NCBI GenBank assembly: GCA_030706015.1
Contig: JAUZPI010000008.1
Coordinates: 1 to 64,000, forward strand
Source: Bacillota bacterium
GTDB lineage: Bacteria; Bacillota; Clostridia; Clostridiales; Clostridiaceae
Length of the DNA: 64,000 nt
Reading direction: 5' to 3'
This document shows, one piece after another, positions 35,115-44,067 of this stretch. Under the pieces are notes generated by a model. It made no database searches, was not told the DNA's origin, and saw only the letters and a program-made list of their open reading frames with translations. Both the position numbers and the translations under genes were made by a program. Position 1 is the stretch's first letter. Each line of letters begins with the position of its first letter.

Positions 35115-37028
35115 TTATATGCTCCAGGAATTGTAGGAGGCATCGGATGGCATTCTCCAATCTCCTCTTGGAGAAAGGCTTATGGTTCCTACCTTAGGAC
35201 CATCAGGAAGAGCGGAACGTTTAAATTGTTGTGAGAAAAATCGTCTTACAAAATAGTTAAACCATTTTTCCATTGTATCTGAATCATATTCATTCTTAAA
35301 AGCATTTTTAGCTAAAAATAATATTTTTTCTGCTGAGGCTCCTTGTCTTATAAAATAGTATAGGAAAAAGTCATGTAATTCATACGGCCCTACAATATCC
35401 TCGGTTTTTTGTGCTATTTCACCATCTTTTCCTTTTGGTAAAAGCTCAGGGCTTACAGGAGTATCTAAAATATCGAATAGTATTTTTGATGTAGGTTCAT
35501 TAACTTCATTTTGTGCTACATATTTAACCAGGAATCTTACTAGAGTTTTTGGTATAGAACAATTAACAGAGTACATGGACATATGATCGCCATTATATGT
35601 ACACCATCCTAGAGCCAATTCAGATAAATCACCAGTTCCAATTACTAGTCCGCCTTCTTTGTTGGCTATATCCATAAGAAGTTGAGTACGTTCTCTAGCC
35701 TGCACATTTTCGTAAGTTACATCATGTATATTTTTATCATGATTTATGTCATTAAAATGCTGAAGACAAGCATCAACAATATTGATTTCTCTAAGCTCAG
35801 TATGAAGATTATTACATAATTCTACAGCGTTATTATAAGTTCTATCAGTAGTACCGAAACCAGGCATGGTAATGGTAAGGATATTCTCCCTTGGTATATT
35901 TAACATATCAAAGGTTTTAGTAATTACCAATAAGGCCAAAGTGGAATCAAGACCACCTGATATACCAACAACAGCCTTATTAGCTCTGGTGTGGCTAAGT
36001 CTTTTAGCTAAGGCGGAAGTCTGTATATTGAAGATTTCTCTGCATCTTGTTTCACGTTCCTTTTCGTTTGAAGGAACAAAAGGATGTTTGTCTATAAATC
36101 TATCAAAAATGCCTAACGAATAGTCATCAAATTGAAAAGATATTATTTTAGGATCATAAGGGCATAATTTGATGCTATCTCTATAACTAACATTTTTCAA
36201 TCTTTCATTTTCTAATTTCTGAATATCTAATACAGAAGTTATTACTTCATTATCTCGCTGAAATCTTTTATTTTCTTTAAGCAGCAAACCATTTTCACCT
36301 ATCATCAAATGACCGCTAAACACTAAATCTGTAGAAGACTCCAAAACACCTGAAGAAGCGTATACATATGCGGACATACACCTAGCGCTTTGAGATTGAA
36401 CAAGACCTCTTCTATAATCTGCTTTGTTTACTATCTCATTTGAGGCTGAAAGATTTCCTATAATATTAGCACCTAATAAGCTTAAATAGCTGCTTGGTGG
36501 TATTGTTACCCACAGGTCTTCGCATATTTCAAAACCAAATCTAAGATTTTCACATTGAAAAATTAAATTTGTTCCAAAGGGTATATTATTTTGAAAGGAG
36601 AAATTAATTGTTTTATCAGTAATTCCTATACCTTCACTGAACCATCTTTTTTCATAGAACTCTGAATAGTTGGGTATATAACTTTTAGGAACTATTCCTA
36701 ATATTTTACCTTTATAAATAATGTAGGCACAATTATAAAGACTATAGTTATAAATAAGAGGAGCACCCACTGAAACCAAAATATCCTTATCACTAAGATA
36801 TTGGCAAAGTTCTTTAAGTCCCATCTGAACCTTATAAGCTAGATGATCTTGTAGAAATAAGTCTCCGCAGGTGTAGGAAGTAATACATAGTTCTGGAAAA
36901 ACTACTAATTTTGAATTATCAAGAAGAGCCGTATCAATACACTCAATTATATTCTTAATATTAAAATCTACATCTGCCACATTGGTTACTGGACATGCAG
37001 CTGATACCTTAATAAATTGGCTAGTCAT
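35115..37028 (-). CDS. nadE: Glutamine-dependent NAD+ synthetase
   Basis: A 637-residue enzyme from the ATG complementary to 37,026-37,028; a GTG nine bases further out is part of the ribosome site GGAGTG. The N-terminal nitrilase-type glutaminase has the Glu-Lys-Cys triad in FPELCITSY, PKSYIPNYSEFYEKRWF and FGFEICEDLW. The C-terminal synthetase has the ATP loop GISGGLDSTLALL and the substrate region GTGDLSELALGWCTYNGDHMS. It converts deamido-NAD+ to NAD+ with glutamine as the nitrogen source, the last step of NAD synthesis. Confidence 0.95.
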   Translation of the reverse strand: MTSQFIKVSAACPVTNVADVDFNIKNIIECIDTALLDNSKLVVFPELCITSYTCGDLFLQDHLAYKVQMGLKELCQYLSDKDILVSVGAPLIYNYSLYNCAYIIYKGKILGIVPKSYIPNYSEFYEKRWFSEGIGITDKTINFSFQNNIPFGTNLIFQCENLRFGFEICEDLWVTIPPSSYLSLLGANIIGNLSASNEIVNKADYRRGLVQSQSARCMSAYVYASSGVLESSTDLVFSGHLMIGENGLLLKENKRFQRDNEVITSVLDIQKLENERLKNVSYRDSIKLCPYDPKIISFQFDDYSLGIFDRFIDKHPFVPSNEKERETRCREIFNIQTSALAKRLSHTRANKAVVGISGGLDSTLALLVITKTFDMLNIPRENILTITMPGFGTTDRTYNNAVELCNNLHTELREINIVDACLQHFNDINHDKNIHDVTYENVQARERTQLLMDIANKEGGLVIGTGDLSELALGWCTYNGDHMSMYSVNCSIPKTLVRFLVKYVAQNEVNEPTSKILFDILDTPVSPELLPKGKDGEIAQKTEDIVGPYELHDFFLYYFIRQGASAEKILFLAKNAFKNEYDSDTMEKWFNYFVRRFFSQQFKRSALPDGPKVGTISLSPRGDWRMPSDASYNSWSI

Positions 37029-37225
37029 GTTATTCACTCCAATTCTTATTGATTACTTATGCTTCATGTAATAGCTTAACATAAAAATTGATTTGTATTC
37101 AATACAATTCTAAAATGGAACCATTAACTTTAAATATATACACATTTGCATGATGCAGGAAAGATATAAATACTGATGGATATTTTTTAAATAATATAAT
37201 GTCCAATACGAAGATATAAGGAGAG

Positions 37226-37289
37226 ATTATAAGATAAGGAGGTAAATGGTTATAAAAACCACGTACTAATGTATGGATTATCTTATAAT
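37226..37289 (+). other. 12-bp inverted repeat enclosing a 7-codon mini-frame
   Basis: ATTATAAGATAA (37,226-37,237) and its exact complement (37,278-37,289) enclose AAGGAGG, an ATG (37,246) and seven codons (MVIKTTY) ending at 37,269. The ribosome site overlaps the loop side of the left arm. It could be a leader peptide/attenuator for the nfeD operon 70 bp downstream, or a minute mobile-element relic. Nothing else is seen in 37,029-37,357. Confidence 0.4.
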
Positions 37290-37357
37290 GAATTCATAAG
37301 TGGATTTTAATTTTATATAATAATAGTGTAAAATTACTAGCATAAGGGGGAAGTGGT

Positions 37358-37792
37358 ATGAGTTTAGGTGGAGTAATTTTAGTATGGATTATAATAGCTG
37401 TTGTGACTCTTTTGATTGATGTAATAACCTCAGGGTTTTTGTTTGTTTGGTTTACAATAGGAGCAATTGCAGCTATAATTGCTTTAAATTTAGGATATCC
37501 ATTAGATACTCAAATAGCAACCTTTGTTGTTGTTAGCTGTTTGTTCTTTGCAGTTGGATTTCCATTGGCGAAAAAACTTATAAAAAAGACTGTGCCAAAA
37601 ACTAAAACAATGGAGGAAGAATACATTGGTAGAGAATTTATAGCTGAAGGTGATATTAGTTTTAGAGAAAAGGCTAAAATTGACGGGATTTATTGGACAG
37701 TTCAAAACAATGATAAGCCTATCAGAAAGGGGGACAAGTATAAAATAGTAAGTATTCAAGGAAACAAGCTTATAGTGAAAAAAACAGTTTAA
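37358..37792 (+). CDS. NfeD-family membrane protein
   Basis: A 144-residue short NfeD. Three N-terminal membrane helices (VILVWIIIAVVTLLIDVITSG, split across residues 5-25, then two more to ~75) precede a C-terminal OB-fold domain (IGREFIAEGDISFREKAKIDG...). Short NfeD proteins partner with SPFH-domain scaffolds in membrane microdomains, and the SPFH gene follows 69 bp downstream as one operon. Confidence 0.88.
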   Translation: MSLGGVILVWIIIAVVTLLIDVITSGFLFVWFTIGAIAAIIALNLGYPLDTQIATFVVVSCLFFAVGFPLAKKLIKKTVPKTKTMEEEYIGREFIAEGDISFREKAKIDGIYWTVQNNDKPIRKGDKYKIVSIQGNKLIVKKTV

Positions 37793-37861
37793 AAATTTAT
37801 GACAATAATTATAATTAGTAAATGGAATATGAAAGTTTAGAATTTAAGGAGGAGTTTTTTA

Positions 37862-38803
37862 ATGGGTGGAATTATTGGTATGTTAATCTTATTAATAATA
37901 TTATTAGCGATAGCATTGTCCTCATTGAAAATAGTAAATACAGGATATATATATGTTGTTGAGAGATTGGGTCAGTATCATAGGACTTTGGAACCAGGAT
38001 GGAATTTATTAATACCTTTCGCTGACTTTGTTAGAGCTAAGGTATCAACAAAACAGCAAATTCTTGATATAGAACCTCAAAGTGTTATTACAAAGGATAA
38101 TGTTAAAATTTCAATCGATAATGTAATATTCTACAAGGTAATGAACGCTAAGGATGCAATTTACAATATTGAAAGCTATAGATCAGGTATTGTTTACTCT
38201 ACAATTACCAATATGAGAAATATAGTTGGAGATATGACATTAGATGAAGTTTTATCAGGAAGAGACAGGATAAACGCAAAGCTTCTAGAAGTAGTTGATG
38301 AAATAACAGATGCCTATGGAATAAAGATATTATCTGTAGAAATTAAAAACATAATACCTCCAGCAGAAATTCAGCTGGCTATGGAAAAGCAGATGAAGGC
38401 AGAAAGAGATAAGAGAGCAACTATTTTACAGGCAGAAGGACAAAAACAAAGCGATATCGAAAGAGCAGAAGGTGAAAAGAGAGCAAAGATTCTTCAGGCT
38501 GAAGCTGAAAAAGAAGCAAATATTAGAAGAGCAGAAGGACTTAGACAATCACAATTATTAGAGGCTGAAGGTAAAGCTAGTGCTATTCAAGTAGTGGCTG
38601 AGGCTCAGGCTGCTGCCATTGATAAAGTAAATAGAGCCATTATTGAATCAGGTACAAATGAAACTGTTATAGCTTTAAAGCAAGTAGAAGCACTTCAAGA
38701 AATGGCAAAAAATCCGGCAAACAAACTCATATTGCCTAATGAAACTTTATCATCACTTGGCAGTATTGCGGCTATAGCCGAAGTTTTAAAGAAGGATAAA
38801 TAG
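37862..38803 (+). CDS. SPFH/stomatin-family membrane protein (QmcA-like)
   Basis: A 313-residue protein. An N-terminal membrane anchor (residues 3-23) precedes the SPFH/PHB domain (VVERLGQYHRTLEPGWNLLIP to ~190). A long Ala/Glu-rich coiled coil with AEGEKRAKILQAEAEKEANI-type repeats and a C-terminal conserved NPANKLILPNET follow. Such proteins oligomerise as cage-like scaffolds and often modulate membrane proteases. TAAGGAGGAG precedes the ATG. Confidence 0.9.
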   Translation: MGGIIGMLILLIILLAIALSSLKIVNTGYIYVVERLGQYHRTLEPGWNLLIPFADFVRAKVSTKQQILDIEPQSVITKDNVKISIDNVIFYKVMNAKDAIYNIESYRSGIVYSTITNMRNIVGDMTLDEVLSGRDRINAKLLEVVDEITDAYGIKILSVEIKNIIPPAEIQLAMEKQMKAERDKRATILQAEGQKQSDIERAEGEKRAKILQAEAEKEANIRRAEGLRQSQLLEAEGKASAIQVVAEAQAAAIDKVNRAIIESGTNETVIALKQVEALQEMAKNPANKLILPNETLSSLGSIAAIAEVLKKDK

Positions 38804-38812
38804 CTAAATAAG

Positions 38813-38880
38813 AATATAGTATGGTATTTTGCTGAGGATATATATTTGATAAATAGCAAATAACCATGCTATATTTTTTT
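38813..38880 (+). terminator. Long-stem terminator of the nfeD-SPFH operon
   Basis: ATATAGTATGGTatTTTGCT pairs with AGCAAATAACCATGCTATAT around an AT-rich loop and is followed by eight T's. Confidence 0.8.
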
Positions 38881-39000
38881 TGATTTAAATTATAAAAGAC
38901 GCAAAATATTTTCTTGTATATGGTAATGAATTTCTTGTGTTTTTATAAAAAAATATGTATGTTAAATTTTGGAGTATTAATTTATGAAATAAAAAAGTAG

Positions 39001-39028
39001 TTGAATTTATCTATAAAGCAGTTATAAT
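39001..39028 (+). promoter_or_regulatory. Probable promoter of the GT4 gene
   Basis: TTGAAT (39,001-39,006), 16 bp and TATAAT (39,023-39,028), leaving a ~140-nt leader before the start. The rest of 38,881-39,172 shows no other structure. Confidence 0.5.
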
Positions 39029-39172
39029 TGGTAATATAGTACAAAATAAATAGAAAAATTTTCAAGTTACACTTTCATAATCAGTAGATTGATTTTAAGT
39101 AATGGATACTACAATTATAAAAAAATACGTAGTATTAAGAAAATTAACAATCGTAAAAAGGGGAGATGTTTA

Positions 39173-40933
39173 ATGAGAATATTAATGTTATCTTGGGAAT
39201 ATCCGCCTAAGAATATTGGGGGATTATCAACTCATGTGTATAATTTGTCACATGCGTTAAGTGCCTTGGATCACGAAGTTCATGTTATAACTTGTGAGGA
39301 AGGTATAGCACCTATAGAAGAAGTAGATAATGGGGTTTTTGTTCATAGGGTAACACCGTATAAAATTCAAACAGACGATTTTACAAAATGGGTTATGCAG
39401 TTAAACTTTGCTATAATTGAAGAAGCAGTGAGATTAATTAGGAAGCTTGGTAATGTTGATATGATCCATGCACACGATTGGTTGTCTGCCTATAGTGCTA
39501 AGGCATTAAAATGGTCATATAACATACCAATGGTTTGTACAATGCATGCAACTGAAACTGGTAGAAATAATGGTATCAGGACAGAAATGCAAAGATACAT
39601 ATCTAATGTTGAATGGACGCTTACATATGAGGCATGGAAAGTCATAGCTTGCAGCAATTACATGAAGCAGCAAATAGTAGGCACATTTTCAACTCCCGAA
39701 GAAAAGGTATGGATAATACCTAATGGAGTTAACCCAAGATTATTCAGTTTTGATTTTGATTGGTTATCATTTAGAAGACAATATGCAATGGATGACGAGA
39801 AAATTGTATTTTTTGTTGGCAGACATGTATTTGAAAAAGGGGTCCAACTTTTAATAGAGGCTGCCCCAAAGATAGTTGCTGGCTATAACAAGACTAAGTT
39901 TGTAATAGCGGGCAAAGGTCCAATGACTGAAGAATTAAAAGCAAGAGTTAGAAGCATGGGATTGGAAAGCAAGGTATTATTCGTTGGATATATGGATGAT
40001 GAAAGTAGAAATAAACTATACAGGGTATCTAATGCTGCAGTATTCCCATCATTATATGAGCCATTTGGTATTGTAGCCTTGGAGGCTATGGCAGCAGGAT
40101 GTCCTGTTGTAGTTTCTGATACTGGTGGACTTAGTGAGTTAATAAAACACAGAGAAAATGGTATGAAGATGATTAACGGACTAACTGACAGCTTGAAGGA
40201 TAATGTTCTTCAATTATTGTATGATGACGGATTAGCTAATTATATAAAAGAAAATGGGGCAAAGACTGTAAATGAAAATTATACATGGGACAGGGTTGCA
40301 AAATTAACATTAAAGATGTATGACCAGATTAGAGAAGAAGCAGCTGGAACAGAATGGGATACCAGTGTAGATTTATTTAAGAGTAAAGAGGCATTTGTTT
40401 CAGAAGATAAAAAAGAAGAAACTAATGAACCTGTAGTACTTGAAAACAACAACAAGGTTGAAAATGAAATAATACAGCCAGTGGAAGAAAAAGCTGATAC
40501 CATTGAAGAAAAAGAAGCGGTCATTATTTCACCTAGTGCTGATAAATTTATCGAAGAAAAAGTAGTTAAAGAAGCACCTAAGGCTATTGAAGAAGCAGAA
40601 GAGGTAGTTGAGGAAGCACCTAAGGCTGCTGAAGAAGCGGAAGAGGTAGTTGAGGAAGCACCTAAGGCTGCCGAAAAAGTTGAGAAAATAGTTGAAGAAA
40701 CTTCTAAACCGGAGAAAAGTGTTCAGGTGCAATTAGAAAAAACTCAAAATAGTATTTCCAGCCAAGAGACTAAAAAGGAAAATGTAAGTGAGGAAATTGC
40801 AATAGATAAGCCAGTTGAAGAGAACACTAAGATAGAGGTTGAAGCTGTCACTAAAAATAGAAGAGCTAGAAAAACAACAGCAGCATCAAAGCAAACAACT
40901 GCTAGAAGTTCTAGGACTAAATCAAAAAAATAA
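39173..40933 (+). CDS. GT4 glycosyltransferase with acidic repeat tail and basic C-terminus
   Basis: A 586-residue protein from the ATG at 39,173 (AAAAAGGGGAGAT site). Residues 1-~405 are a GT-B GT4 enzyme: MLSWEYPPKNIGGLSTHV at the N-terminus, IHAHDWLSAY, and the donor-binding FVGRHVFEKGVQLLIEA and PSLYEPFGIVALEAMAAG. It resembles glycogen-synthase-like GT4 members. Residues ~420-550 are low complexity, with EEAPKAAEEAEEVV repeated about three times, and the last ~25 are Lys/Arg/Thr-rich. This tail is not part of the catalytic fold and may bind nucleic acid, wall polymer or partners. A sugar nucleotidyltransferase gene follows. Confidence 0.85.
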   Translation: MRILMLSWEYPPKNIGGLSTHVYNLSHALSALDHEVHVITCEEGIAPIEEVDNGVFVHRVTPYKIQTDDFTKWVMQLNFAIIEEAVRLIRKLGNVDMIHAHDWLSAYSAKALKWSYNIPMVCTMHATETGRNNGIRTEMQRYISNVEWTLTYEAWKVIACSNYMKQQIVGTFSTPEEKVWIIPNGVNPRLFSFDFDWLSFRRQYAMDDEKIVFFVGRHVFEKGVQLLIEAAPKIVAGYNKTKFVIAGKGPMTEELKARVRSMGLESKVLFVGYMDDESRNKLYRVSNAAVFPSLYEPFGIVALEAMAAGCPVVVSDTGGLSELIKHRENGMKMINGLTDSLKDNVLQLLYDDGLANYIKENGAKTVNENYTWDRVAKLTLKMYDQIREEAAGTEWDTSVDLFKSKEAFVSEDKKEETNEPVVLENNNKVENEIIQPVEEKADTIEEKEAVIISPSADKFIEEKVVKEAPKAIEEAEEVVEEAPKAAEEAEEVVEEAPKAAEKVEKIVEETSKPEKSVQVQLEKTQNSISSQETKKENVSEEIAIDKPVEENTKIEVEAVTKNRRARKTTAASKQTTARSSRTKSKK

Positions 40934-40957
40934 ATATATTAAAATAAAAGCCATTAT

Positions 40958-40997
40958 AAGCCGCATTTTACTTGCATTAGGAGATGCGGCTTTTTTA
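40958..40997 (+). terminator. Intrinsic terminator after the GT4 gene
   Basis: AAGCCGCAT and ATGCGGCTT pair around a 17-nt loop, followed by T's. Confidence 0.85.
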
Positions 40998-41179
40998 TTA
41001 TACCTTATGGATATAATTGTAAAAGATGTAAAAATAGTTTATAATATATTTATAGAAAATTACAGATAGAATTAGGTAATATGCTAAATTACATTAATAT
41101 TTATAAACTAATACAAATATATAGATAAAGATAAACATAAAAATATAATGTATTAGTGTTTTATGGGGAGATGAGAATT

Positions 41180-43648
41180 ATGAAAGCGATAATAATGGCT
41201 GGCGGTCAGGGGACAAGGCTTAGACCACTGACTTGCAATATACCTAAGCCTATGATGCCTATTATGGGTAAACCTGTTATGCAATACGCTATTGAATTAT
41301 TAAAGAACAGCGGCATTACTGAAATCGGTATTACTCTGCAATATTTACCGGATGAGGTAATGAATTACTTTGGTGATGGGAAAGAGTTGGGAGTGAACTT
41401 AAGATATTTTATTGAAGAAGCTCCCTTAGGCACTGCAGGAAGTGTAAAAAGCGCGGAAAGCTTCTTAGATGATACCTTTATTGTAATTAGTGGTGATGCA
41501 CTTACGGACATAGATTTATCAAGGGCCATAGCATTTCATAAGCAAAACAATTCTATAACCACTTTAGTTTTAAAAGAAGTGCCTGTTCCCCTGGAATATG
41601 GGGTTGTGGTTACAGATAAAGATGGTAGAATAACTGGTTTTTTAGAGAAACCTAGTTGGGGAGAGGTATTCAGTGATAAAGTAAATACAGGAATATATAT
41701 TATGGAACCAGAAGTTTTTACTTACTATGAGAAAAATCAAAAATTTGATTTTAGTAATGATTTATTTCCGATTCTTTTAAATAATAAAAGAGATATGTTT
41801 GGATATATATCTGAAGGTTATTGGTGCGATATCGGTAATATAGAACAATATGTAAATTGCCATTTTGATATATTAAAAGGAATAGTAAAGGTAAATATTA
41901 AAGGTGAAAAATACAAGGATGGTATTTGGGTAGGGGAAAATTGTGAAATAAGCCCTGAGGCAAGTATAGTACCACCTGTTTATATAGGAGCGAATACAAA
42001 AATATACAGCAATGCTGAAATTGGTCCATACAGTGTTTTAGGACGAAATAATATTTTATCATCAGGTACTACCATTAAGAGGAGTATACTATTCAATAAC
42101 TGCTATATTGGATCTAATGTAGAAGTAAGAGGAAGCGTAATCTGTAATAAGGTACAGATCGAATCAAAGGCAGGGGTATTTGAGGAAAGTGCCATTGGTG
42201 ATGAAACTTTAATTGGAGAAAGAACTGTAATCAAGCCTGGAGTTAGAATATGGCCAAATAAGATAATAGAGTCCAGCACCACAGTAAAAAGTAATATAAT
42301 CTGGGGAGGTAAATTTTCTAAATCTTTATTTGGTAAAAATGGTATAAGCGGAGAGGTAAATGTAGACATAACTTCAGAGGTAGTATCTAAGCTTGGGTCA
42401 GCACATGGCTCGTTACTAAAATCTGGGGCTAAGGTAGCAATTAGCTGTAGTGATAATGGTGCGGCACAAATGTTTAAATATTCGTTAGCCACAGGACTTT
42501 TATCGATGGGAATAGAAGTTTATGATTTAAAAAGAATGACTACCGCTATGACTAGACAAGCAGTTGTTTTTTTTGGGGTAAGCGGAGGCATACATGTGGT
42601 AATTGATAAAGAAGATCCACAAAAGGTAAATATTTTATTCTTTGATAGTAATGGTTTAGATATTGATAAAGTAACAGAGAGAAAAATAGAAAACAGCTTT
42701 ATTAGAGAGGATTACAGAAGGATTAAGACGGATGCCTTTAAAAAAATAATACATCTTTCTGATTGTATTGAATACTATTCTAGGCAGATTCTGAATAGGA
42801 TAGATGTAAGTAAAGTACGAGATGAAAAGTTTAAGATTGTAGTAGGTACCAGGAATCCTATGCTGAAGGGTGTAATTGAAAAGGTACTTAAAGAAATAGG
42901 GGTAAGCATTAAATTCTACGGGGAACCCAAAGATATAGTTGGTTTAAGTAAGACAGTAATTGAATGTGGTGCAAACATGGGTGCCTATATATCAGACGAA
43001 GGAGAAGAAGGTATTTTTATTGATGAGAAAGGAAATATAATTAAAGACGAAGTTTATGAGGCATTAAAAGCATTAGTCTTATTGAAAACTACAAAGATTA
43101 AAGTGCTTGCTGCGCCAGTGACAGCATCAGCAAACGTTGAAGAAATTGCAAAAATGTGTGGAGCAAAGTTTGTTAGAACAAAGACCTCTCAGAAAAACAT
43201 TTTAGATGCATATTTAAAAAATGAAAAACAATTAAATAAACGAGATATAGTAAACGGGTATCTTATGACCTTAGATGCACTAAGTATTTTACTTTTAACT
43301 TTAAATTTAATGGCTAGTTCAAATTTAGCACTTTCAACAATAATGTCAAGGGTGCCTAGATATTATGCTAAGAAACAAGAAATTGTTTGTCCATGGAATT
43401 TAAAAGGTAAGGTTATGAGGAATCTAATAGAGGAAAGCTTTTCGAACTCTATAGATTTGATAGAAGGTGTGAAGTTAAATTTTGATGATGCATGGGCATT
43501 AATCTTACCAGATTCAGATGAGCCTCTTTGCAGAGTTTATACAGAATCCAAGGATTCAGAGGTAGTACAAAACTTGAGTGCTTTTTTAGCTAAAAGAATA
43601 GAATCAATAACAGGTATTATAGGAACTGAATCAGAAAAGCAGGCTTAG
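41180..43648 (+). CDS. Sugar-1-phosphate nucleotidyltransferase fused to degenerate phosphomannomutase domain
   Basis: An 822-residue protein from the ATG at 41,180 (GGGGAGATGAG site). Residues 1-~235 are a nucleotidyltransferase with MAGGQGTRLRPLT and KPMMP intact and a KPSWGEVFSDKVNTGIY region. Residues ~245-375 are left-handed beta-helix hexapeptides. Residues ~380-822 align with phosphomannomutase, but the catalytic-serine loop (normally TASHNP) reads VIDKEDP and the metal loop (normally DGDGDR) reads DEGEEG. The mutase domain is probably inactive or regulatory. It likely makes an NDP-sugar for the glycosyltransferase encoded upstream. Confidence 0.82.
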   Translation: MKAIIMAGGQGTRLRPLTCNIPKPMMPIMGKPVMQYAIELLKNSGITEIGITLQYLPDEVMNYFGDGKELGVNLRYFIEEAPLGTAGSVKSAESFLDDTFIVISGDALTDIDLSRAIAFHKQNNSITTLVLKEVPVPLEYGVVVTDKDGRITGFLEKPSWGEVFSDKVNTGIYIMEPEVFTYYEKNQKFDFSNDLFPILLNNKRDMFGYISEGYWCDIGNIEQYVNCHFDILKGIVKVNIKGEKYKDGIWVGENCEISPEASIVPPVYIGANTKIYSNAEIGPYSVLGRNNILSSGTTIKRSILFNNCYIGSNVEVRGSVICNKVQIESKAGVFEESAIGDETLIGERTVIKPGVRIWPNKIIESSTTVKSNIIWGGKFSKSLFGKNGISGEVNVDITSEVVSKLGSAHGSLLKSGAKVAISCSDNGAAQMFKYSLATGLLSMGIEVYDLKRMTTAMTRQAVVFFGVSGGIHVVIDKEDPQKVNILFFDSNGLDIDKVTERKIENSFIREDYRRIKTDAFKKIIHLSDCIEYYSRQILNRIDVSKVRDEKFKIVVGTRNPMLKGVIEKVLKEIGVSIKFYGEPKDIVGLSKTVIECGANMGAYISDEGEEGIFIDEKGNIIKDEVYEALKALVLLKTTKIKVLAAPVTASANVEEIAKMCGAKFVRTKTSQKNILDAYLKNEKQLNKRDIVNGYLMTLDALSILLLTLNLMASSNLALSTIMSRVPRYYAKKQEIVCPWNLKGKVMRNLIEESFSNSIDLIEGVKLNFDDAWALILPDSDEPLCRVYTESKDSEVVQNLSAFLAKRIESITGIIGTESEKQA

Positions 43649-43658
43649 AACAGAAGTA

Positions 43659-43700
43659 AAGCATTCTACTTTAGCTATTAGTAGAATGTTTTATTTTTTA
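43659..43700 (+). terminator. Intrinsic terminator
   Basis: GCATTCTAC and GTAGAATGT pair around an 11-nt loop, followed by TTTATTTTTT. Confidence 0.75.
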
Positions 43701-43765
43701 TTAATGTATCAGCTCAAATTATGGTAGAATATAGATATACATTGTTAGAGTTGGAGTTGTTAAAA

Positions 43766-44065
43766 ATGTCACAGAAAACATCTGTATCTGAAAAAACAAG
43801 GTTATTGCAGAAGTCGCCTAAATTATATAAGGTTATTATGCATAATGATGATTACACCACTATGGAATTTGTAATTGATGTATTGGTTAATATTTTTAGG
43901 AAAACACCTGTTGAGGCTACCAAGATTATGTACGATGTTCATAAAAATGGTATTGGTATTGCTGGTGTATTTCCATATGATATAGCAGCAACGAAGATAC
44001 AACAGGCTACAAATGCGGCTATAAAAAATGGTTTTCCATTTAAATTAAGTATGGAAGAGGAATGA
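43766..44065 (+). CDS. clpS: ClpS adaptor for N-degron degradation
   Basis: A 99-residue protein from the ATG at 43,766 (GGAGTTG site). The ClpS core is clear: LYKVIMHNDDYTTMEFVIDVL (binding pocket HNDD) and the helix with KIMYDVHKNGIGIAGVFPYDIAATK. ClpS recognises proteins with bulky hydrophobic N-termini and hands them to ClpA. The stop overlaps the next gene's start region by a few bases, so ClpS and ClpA are translationally coupled. Confidence 0.93.
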   Translation: MSQKTSVSEKTRLLQKSPKLYKVIMHNDDYTTMEFVIDVLVNIFRKTPVEATKIMYDVHKNGIGIAGVFPYDIAATKIQQATNAAIKNGFPFKLSMEEE

Positions 44066-44067
44066 GT

